From Bacteroidales bacterium (GTDB lineage Bacteria > Bacteroidota > Bacteroidia > Bacteroidales > Muribaculaceae), in the NCBI GenBank assembly GCA_900769345.1, contig CAAGGJ010000073.1, forward strand, positions 1-19,542: a DNA stretch of 19,542 nt, in the 5' to 3' direction. Below, piece by piece: positions 15,800 through 19,542 of the stretch. A model generated the notes under the pieces. It was not told the DNA's origin. It saw only the letters and a program-made list of their open reading frames with translations, and did no database searches. Made by a program: the position numbers and the translations under genes. The stretch's first letter is position 1. Every line of letters begins with the position of its first letter.

Positions 15800-15839
15800 A
15801 AGTCGCCGCACCGATTCTCAAACTTCGGTGCGGCGACTT
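15800..15839 (+). terminator. 15-bp perfect hairpin ending the fimbria-like operon
   Basis: The GC-rich arm 15800-15814 pairs perfectly with 15825-15839 around a 10-base loop. It starts 24 bases after the last gene of the operon. The stem is very stable but no T-run follows, so it is either an atypical terminator or a 3' end-protecting structure. Confidence 0.65.
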
Positions 15840-15882
15840 AGCATATATTAGTCCGTGAAAAATCCGAGCAAATAATATGTGG

Positions 15883-15898
15883 AAATCCGTGTTAAATA
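15883..15898 (+). repeat. Left copy of a 16-bp direct repeat flanking the ATPase unit
   Basis: AAATCCGTGTTAAATA occurs here and again, identically, at 17410-17425. In both places it is followed within a few bases by GGGCT and then by the first 33-bp repeat unit. The two copies are 1527 bases apart and bracket the upstream repeat array and the ATPase gene. Confidence 0.8.
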
Positions 15899-15920
15899 CG
15901 GGGCTGGTAAAATCAAGTTA

Positions 15921-16052
15921 TCATCGAAAAAGTGTGCATTTTGCCGATTTCAATCATCGAAAAAGTGTGGTTTTTTGCGATTTATATCATCGAAAAAGTG
16001 TGGGTTTTCCTTGTTTATATCATCGAAAAAGTGCAATTTTGCATTTGAAATC
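15921..16052 (+). repeat. Four tandem 33-bp repeats upstream of the ATPase gene
   Basis: The 16-base core TCATCGAAAAAGTGTG starts at 15921, 15954, 15987 and 16020, a spacing of exactly 33 bases each time. The fourth copy ends CA instead of TG. The 17-base stretches between cores are related but less conserved (for example GTTTTTTGCGATTTATA). In the second unit ATCGAAAAA pairs with TTTTTGCGAT with one bulged G (15956-15981), so units can form small hairpins. The period is a multiple of three, so open frames run through the array, but a real protein there is unlikely. The array ends 15 bases before the ATPase start. Confidence 0.92.
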
Positions 16053-16067
16053 AAATGTTGAAGTATT

Positions 16068-17372
16068 ATGAAGCGACAGATTTACAATGAATTATTAGCT
16101 TGGAAGAACAGGGAAACCCGCAAGCCACTCATCATATTAGGCGCTCGACAGGTCGGAAAGACTTGGATTATGCGTCATTTCGGAGAGCAGGAATATAGTA
16201 GTGTAGCATACATAAATTGCGATGACGAGCCTCGTGCAAAGGACTTGTTCAAGACAGATTATGATATGGATCGTATTCTGCTTGCTATTCAAGTTATTAC
16301 CGGAGTAAAGGTTGAACCTGGTAAAACGCTTGTGATACTCGACGAGATACAAGAAGTAGAACGAGGACTTCATTCGCTGAAATATTTCTATGAGAAACTA
16401 CCTCAGTGTCATGTTATGGTGGCAGGGTCTCTACTTGGAATCACTCTGGGCAGAGGGGAGTCGTTCCCTGTGGGGAAGGTGGATATTTTAAACATGTATC
16501 CGCTAAATTTCTCAGAGTTTCTTGAAGCAATGGGTAAGTCGGAGCTGAATCGGATTATTCTTGCCAAGGAGTGGAAGCTAATCGAGATGATGAAAGATGT
16601 GTTCGAAAATATGCTGCGACAATATTATTATGTGGGAGGAATGCCCGATGTTGTATCGAAATATGTAGCTCATGGCGACCTAAAAGAAGTTAGGCGAGAG
16701 CAGCAAGCAATATTGGAGGCTTACCGTCGCGATATATCAAAGCACACAGCGGAGCGAGAATCGATAAGAATAGGACAAGTGCTTGCGTCGCTACCTTCTC
16801 AACTTGCCAAGGAAAACAAGAAATTTATCTATGGAGCGATAAGGAAAGGTGCTCGTGCATCGGATTTTGAACTCGCCATTCAGTGGCTCGTGGATGCGGG
16901 AATTGTGCACAGGGTGCATCGTATCAGCGAAGCCAGAAAACCACTTAAATTCTACGCTTCTACCGAGGCGTTCAAGCTGTTTTTCCTTGATTGCGGTTTG
17001 TTGGGTTGTATGACCGAAGCTTCAGCCTCCGATATGTTGGTCGATAATAAAGTGTTTATTGAATTCAAAGGTGCTCTCAGTGAGCAGTTTGTTGCTCAGG
17101 AACTGGTATCGATGGGTATAACGCCTTATTATTGGACTAACGACCGCACTCCAGCCGAGATAGATTTTGTGGTTCAGCACAACGACAGAATTGTGCCTAT
17201 TGAGGTTAAAGCATCCACTAATGTGAAATCTAAATCGCTTGCGCAGTTCATCAAAGACAACGAAGGATTGAAAGGGTTGCGACTTTCCCTATGCCAATAT
17301 AAAGACCAAGAATGGATGGTGAATGTTCCTATTTACGCCCTTTCCGCGCAGATGTCGCATGACGGCGAATGA
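16068..17372 (+). CDS. AAA ATPase with DUF4143 and C-terminal PD-(D/E)XK-like region
   Basis: This 434-residue cytoplasmic protein has an N-terminal AAA_14-type ATPase: Walker A GARQVGKT (25-32), Walker B LVILDEIQ (88-95) and a sensor-like VAGSLLG (118-124). Residues about 205-380 match DUF4143, starting with the YRRDISKH segment (219-226) and including a winged-helix-like stretch. The C-terminus has the pattern of a PD-(D/E)XK nuclease fold: E339 region helix, then D366 in AEIDFVV and E379-K381 in IEVKAS. Proteins of this family are abundant and multicopy in Bacteroidales, and their role is unknown; defence, mobility or regulation have been considered. It is the only gene inside the repeat-flanked unit. 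The start follows the repeat array directly and no Shine-Dalgarno site is seen. Confidence 0.9.
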   Translation: MKRQIYNELLAWKNRETRKPLIILGARQVGKTWIMRHFGEQEYSSVAYINCDDEPRAKDLFKTDYDMDRILLAIQVITGVKVEPGKTLVILDEIQEVERGLHSLKYFYEKLPQCHVMVAGSLLGITLGRGESFPVGKVDILNMYPLNFSEFLEAMGKSELNRIILAKEWKLIEMMKDVFENMLRQYYYVGGMPDVVSKYVAHGDLKEVRREQQAILEAYRRDISKHTAERESIRIGQVLASLPSQLAKENKKFIYGAIRKGARASDFELAIQWLVDAGIVHRVHRISEARKPLKFYASTEAFKLFFLDCGLLGCMTEASASDMLVDNKVFIEFKGALSEQFVAQELVSMGITPYYWTNDRTPAEIDFVVQHNDRIVPIEVKASTNVKSKSLAQFIKDNEGLKGLRLSLCQYKDQEWMVNVPIYALSAQMSHDGE

Positions 17373-17409
17373 ATCCACATTGTGAAGTATCTGTGCGAAT
17401 AATTCGTGA

Positions 17410-17425
17410 AAATCCGTGTTAAATA
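17410..17425 (+). repeat. Right copy of the 16-bp direct repeat
   Basis: This is identical to 15883-15898. It begins 38 bases after the ATPase stop and is followed by GATGGGCT and two more 33-bp repeat units. Compared with the left copy, about a dozen bases are missing between GGGCT and the first core. Confidence 0.8.
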
Positions 17426-17434
17426 GATGGGCTA

Positions 17435-17483
17435 TCATCGAAAAAGTGTGGATTTTTGCGATTTATATCATCGAAAAAGTGCA
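17435..17483 (+). repeat. Two 33-bp-period repeats downstream of the ATPase gene
   Basis: Cores start at 17435 and 17468, again 33 bases apart and in the same orientation as the upstream array. The last core ends CA, as does the last core of the upstream array. The unit between them contains the hairpin ATCGAAAAA...TTTTTGCGAT (17437-17462). The rest of the gap to 17609 is AT-rich with no other recognised element apart from the 17570-17589 repeat. Confidence 0.92.
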
Positions 17484-17569
17484 ATAATCAAGCTTAAATG
17501 GCTGTATATCAAAATTATAGTGAAAAATAAAAAATTATTGCTGTCCGATAAAAATTTTTGAGGATTGAA

Positions 17570-17589
17570 AAAATAGGGCTGGTTCCATT
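17570..17589. repeat. Left copy of an imperfect 20-bp direct repeat around the XRE gene
   Basis: The 20 bases starting AAAATAGGGC match 18037-18056 at 18 of 20 positions in the same orientation. The two copies are 467 bases apart and enclose the XRE regulator. Each also lies just downstream of a minus-strand gene, so they could be related terminator tails rather than insertion footprints. Confidence 0.55.
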
Positions 17590-17609
17590 ATAAATAATGT
17601 ACGCATAGG

Positions 17610-17930
17610 TTATTTCTTTTTAGATGCACGTTCACGATGTTTGAGGGCGAGATCTTGCAAGGCTCGACCCATCTCATCCTTCTGCGCAAGAAGCAAAATG
17701 TCATCATCAAGTTGAAGGGCATAGAGTACGCGTAGGTAGATACCAATGGCAACTGTCGGCGCGCCTTTCTCAATACGGGCAACTGTAAGTGGAGAGCAAG
17801 TAGCACGTTCTGCAACTTGTGCCACACTGAGATTGCGACGCAAACGGGCCAGCTTGATTTGCTCGCCAACAGTCTGCATCTTCTGTTCAAGCTTTCTGGG
17901 AAGCCTTGTACCCATCGTTGTTTTGCTCAT
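17610..17930 (-). CDS. HipB-like XRE family helix-turn-helix regulator
   Basis: This is a 106-residue DNA-binding protein. The HTH_3 domain lies at about 21-75, with the core GEQIKLARLRRNLSVAQVAE and recognition-helix region CSPLTVARIEKG. The tail is lysine/arginine-rich (HRERASKKK). The pattern resembles regulators found next to HipA-type kinases, but no hipA or other toxin gene is adjacent. The ATG at 17930 is chosen; an upstream TTG at 17942 in the same frame would add four residues. A dyad 27 bases upstream may be its own operator. It is separated from the next minus-strand gene by a terminator, so it has its own transcript. Confidence 0.82.
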   Translation of the reverse strand: MSKTTMGTRLPRKLEQKMQTVGEQIKLARLRRNLSVAQVAERATCSPLTVARIEKGAPTVAIGIYLRVLYALQLDDDILLLAQKDEMGRALQDLALKHRERASKKK

Positions 17931-17956
17931 AATAACATTCAATATTTATTTACGAA

Positions 17957-17968
17957 TGTAAAGTTACA
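17957..17968. promoter_or_regulatory. Candidate operator dyad of the XRE gene
   Basis: TGTAA-AG-TTACA is a 5-bp dyad upstream of the XRE start. On the minus strand it overlaps TAACTTTA, which resembles the TAnnTTTG -7 element with one mismatch. This placement suits autorepression by the XRE protein, but that is an inference. Confidence 0.35.
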
Positions 17969-18036
17969 ACTTTTTCTTTATTTTATGATAGGTTGATGTA
18001 GTAAAAATGACAAATAGACACATTATTTAAAAATTT

Positions 18037-18056
18037 AAAATAGGGCGGGTCCCATT
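18037..18056. repeat. Right copy of the imperfect 20-bp direct repeat
   Basis: This matches 17570-17589 at 18 of 20 positions. It overlaps one arm of the terminator hairpin of the downstream-reading HXXEE operon. Confidence 0.55.
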
Positions 18057-18072
18057 TGCAGGAATCCGCCCT
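18042..18072 (-). terminator. Terminator of the zinc-ribbon/GNAT/HXXEE operon
   Basis: AGGGCGG (18042-18048) pairs with CCGCCCT (18066-18072). On the minus strand the hairpin is followed by TATTTTAAATTTTT. It lies 64 bases past the HXXEE stop codon. It should separate that operon from the XRE gene. Confidence 0.6.
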
Positions 18073-18136
18073 TTGTGGGTATTATTGAATGCCACAAACT
18101 ATCACTTTCCCCACGAAATAGGTCAAATAATTCGAA

Positions 18137-18658
18137 TTACTTAATATGGAATTTTGTGCCTAAATGGTGGGCTATGCGTAGGTTGATAGCCATTACGGCT
18201 ATGCCGCATACCGAACAGATGGCAATGACTGTCAGGGGGTGCGAGTGGATGATGAACATCAAGCCGGTGATGGTGGCGGGCAGTAGAAGAATATTGGTAA
18301 TAAGCCCGGGTACATAGGTGCGTAATGCCAATGCTTGCACCAAATGTATGGCTTGGTGCACCACAAAGGCTATAAACAGCGCAGACACTATATAAAACGC
18401 ATAAGGCACGCCGAGAAACAGCATTATTGCAGCCGCTGCGATTATCACAAATTCTTCGGCAGCGGCTATGGCAAAACCGCGGGTGGTTATCGAAGCCAAG
18501 TGCGACAGGCGATGTTTCAGTCTCGGGAATCGGCGCATAATGTCGGCACTATGTCTAAGCTGCCAACGCTGCATCATGAGCGTCTCTTCGCCATCGTGAA
18601 GCACAAATGCCCCTAACAGCAGCAATGCCAAAAGTGTGGGTGTCATAGTTATTTGCAT
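18137..18658 (-). CDS. HXXEE domain membrane protein
   Basis: This is a 173-residue integral membrane protein of unknown function. The HXXEE signature is HDGEE (21-25) just after the first hydrophobic segment (LLALLLLGAFVL). Further motifs in polar positions are AAEE near residue 65 and HQAIH near 101-105. About four or five membrane segments are predicted by eye. The conserved His and Glu residues within the membrane suggest metal binding, but that is not shown. The open frame extends further upstream; the ATG at 18658 overlaps the GNAT gene by 10 bases, and ATG 18646 would follow the GNAT stop. Both suit translational coupling. It is the last gene of the operon. Confidence 0.72.
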   Translation of the reverse strand: MQITMTPTLLALLLLGAFVLHDGEETLMMQRWQLRHSADIMRRFPRLKHRLSHLASITTRGFAIAAAEEFVIIAAAAIMLFLGVPYAFYIVSALFIAFVVHQAIHLVQALALRTYVPGLITNILLLPATITGLMFIIHSHPLTVIAICSVCGIAVMAINLRIAHHLGTKFHIK

Positions 18659-19233
18659 AATTGTTGACGGGTGATTCGTAATACTCTTATCGGGCGGTCG
18701 GTGCCACAGTAGAGCGAGGGGTCGATTGCCGTTTCGCCGGTAGGCACAAATCCACATTTTTCCATCACACGACCCGAGGCAGGATTGTCGATGAAATGGC
18801 CGCAGATGAGCGACTGCATGCCTTTTTCATTGAAGCAATGGTCGATTATCAGTCGCAGCGCTTCGGTGCAGAAGCCCCGATTCCAATATGGTTTAGCCAC
18901 CCAGTAGCCCACGATCTGCTCATCGGGTAAGGCAGGCAGAGCGCAGTCACACGATTCGCCATACCCGATGGCACCGATAGCTTCGTCGGTGTCGTTGAGA
19001 GCAATAGCCCAAGTGGTGTCGTTGTTGAACACGCTTTCGATTATCAAACGGCTCTCTTCTACCGAAGAGTGCGGCTGCCAACCGGCTCGCGGACCCACTT
19101 CAGGGTCGGAGGCATAGCGAAACAGTGCTTCGGCGTCGTCGTGACGCCAATGGCGCAGGTGTATTCTATCGGTTTTCATAATTATTTCGTGTTGGGCAAA
19201 TGGTTCAAACTCTATGTTGAGTATTTCTTTCAT
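18649..19233 (-). CDS. GNAT family N-acetyltransferase (RimJ/RimL type)
   Basis: This 194-residue cytoplasmic enzyme transfers acetyl from acetyl-CoA to an unknown amine. The fold begins with TDRIHLRHWRHDDAEAL (21-37). The acetyl-CoA-binding segment is YWVAKPYWNRGFCTEALRLI (about 109-128), where NRGFCTEA stands for the R/Q-x-x-G-x-G/A signature. The closing motif is NPASGRVMEKCGF (about 150-162), typical of Acetyltransf_3. The start at 19233 is supported by AGAAGGA about 8 bases upstream on the minus strand, an unusual Shine-Dalgarno for this phylum; Met19 (19179) would give the more usual short N-terminus. It starts 21 bases after the zinc-ribbon gene. Confidence 0.9.
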   Translation of the reverse strand: MKEILNIEFEPFAQHEIIMKTDRIHLRHWRHDDAEALFRYASDPEVGPRAGWQPHSSVEESRLIIESVFNNDTTWAIALNDTDEAIGAIGYGESCDCALPALPDEQIVGYWVAKPYWNRGFCTEALRLIIDHCFNEKGMQSLICGHFIDNPASGRVMEKCGFVPTGETAIDPSLYCGTDRPIRVLRITRQQLCK

Positions 19234-19254
19234 ATTCTTTCCTTCTAATTGTGT

Positions 19255-19539
19255 TTAACGATTGCGCCAACGCTTTAGCGATGGCAAGATGCGGTGCAGC
19301 ATATCGGAATACTGCTCGGTGGTAAGTGGTTCGGGCATAAAGTGGTTCACCTCGTCGATATATTTCAAACAATGGTTTATCATGCCATCCATAGTATACG
19401 GCGGCTTAAATTCGCCCTTGTCATAGCAGAATTTGCAGTATTCGAAGTTCACGCTGCCGTCGGCATTGGTGCCGCAAATGTTCTCCTCGGCGATAGGCAT
19501 ACCGCAACTTTGGCACAATTGCGGCAACTGCCCCGGCAT
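19255..19539 (-). CDS. Zinc-ribbon protein, possibly partial at the window edge
   Basis: This is a small protein of 94 residues from the first visible ATG. Cysteines C9, C12, C22, C35 and C38 (CQSC, IC, CKFC) form a zinc-ribbon site of the putative zinc-ribbon (Zn_ribbon_2) family. A helical tail of about 50 residues follows (MDGMINHCLKYIDEV). The frame stays open to the window edge, so a further upstream start is possible, although the length is already normal. Function is unknown. It is the first visible gene of the operon with GNAT and HXXEE. Confidence 0.75.
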   Translation of the reverse strand: MPGQLPQLCQSCGMPIAEENICGTNADGSVNFEYCKFCYDKGEFKPPYTMDGMINHCLKYIDEVNHFMPEPLTTEQYSDMLHRILPSLKRWRNR

Positions 19540-19542
19540 GAA

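Noticed and set aside
15877..16071. Short open frames with an 11-residue repeat through the 33-bp array
   Set aside because: The 33-base period keeps any stop-free frame open, two frames are open at once, and the sequence varies without protein-level constraint. It is better read as a non-coding repeat.
15921..17483. The 33-bp-period array as a CRISPR
   Set aside because: The stretches between cores are only 17 bases and similar to each other, units occur on both sides of a gene, and no cas gene is present.

Overview
The window looks like chromosomal DNA of a gut-type Bacteroidales bacterium, possibly Muribaculaceae or a relative. The signs are two promoters that fit the Bacteroidetes consensus exactly (TTTG, 19 bases, TAnnTTTG), almost no Shine-Dalgarno sites, many SPII lipoproteins, DUF4251, DUF3575 and fimbrillin-type proteins found mainly in Bacteroidota, and glycan-degrading enzymes suited to mucin-type O-glycans. 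The family-level placement is an inference.

Layout. (1) 1-1452: recA with its own promoter and a good terminator. (2) 1453-9032: a carbohydrate-degradation block. A plus-strand GH35 beta-galactosidase lipoprotein converges on a DUF4251 lipoprotein. Upstream of DUF4251 on the minus strand is a tight run read as sialidase (GH33), serine-type sulfatase, then a GH109-like Gfo/Idh/MocA protein. Together these could strip terminal sialic acid, sulfate, GalNAc and galactose from host glycans. No SusC/SusD pair or regulator is present, so this is not a classical complete PUL. (3) 9162-10686: a complete IS3-family insertion sequence with 28-bp imperfect terminal inverted repeats, orfA/orfB with an ATGA overlap, and a correctly phased A7 slippery site for -1 frameshifting. 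(4) 10687-15839: a plus-strand surface-structure operon. It holds an OmpA-like/DUF3575 protein, a fimbrillin-like lipoprotein, and an 801-residue lipoprotein in which a fimbrillin-like (DUF6562-type) N-terminus is joined to a beta-helix and a GLUG-like region. A run of ten G bases lies just upstream of the predicted promoter and is a candidate phase-variation switch. (5) 15840-17500: a DUF4143-type AAA ATPase with a C-terminal PD-(D/E)XK-like motif, bracketed by 33-bp-period repeats (four units before it, two after) and by a further 16-bp direct repeat. This is the most unusual part of the window. (6) 17510-19542: a lone HipB-like XRE regulator between imperfect 20-bp direct repeats, then a minus-strand operon of zinc-ribbon protein, GNAT acetyltransferase and HXXEE membrane protein.

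The first 158 bases hold no gene that can be supported. Short reading frames that are open at base 1 end at base 33 or 43 and could be the tail of an upstream gene, but there is too little to identify one. No tRNA, rRNA or CRISPR array was seen.
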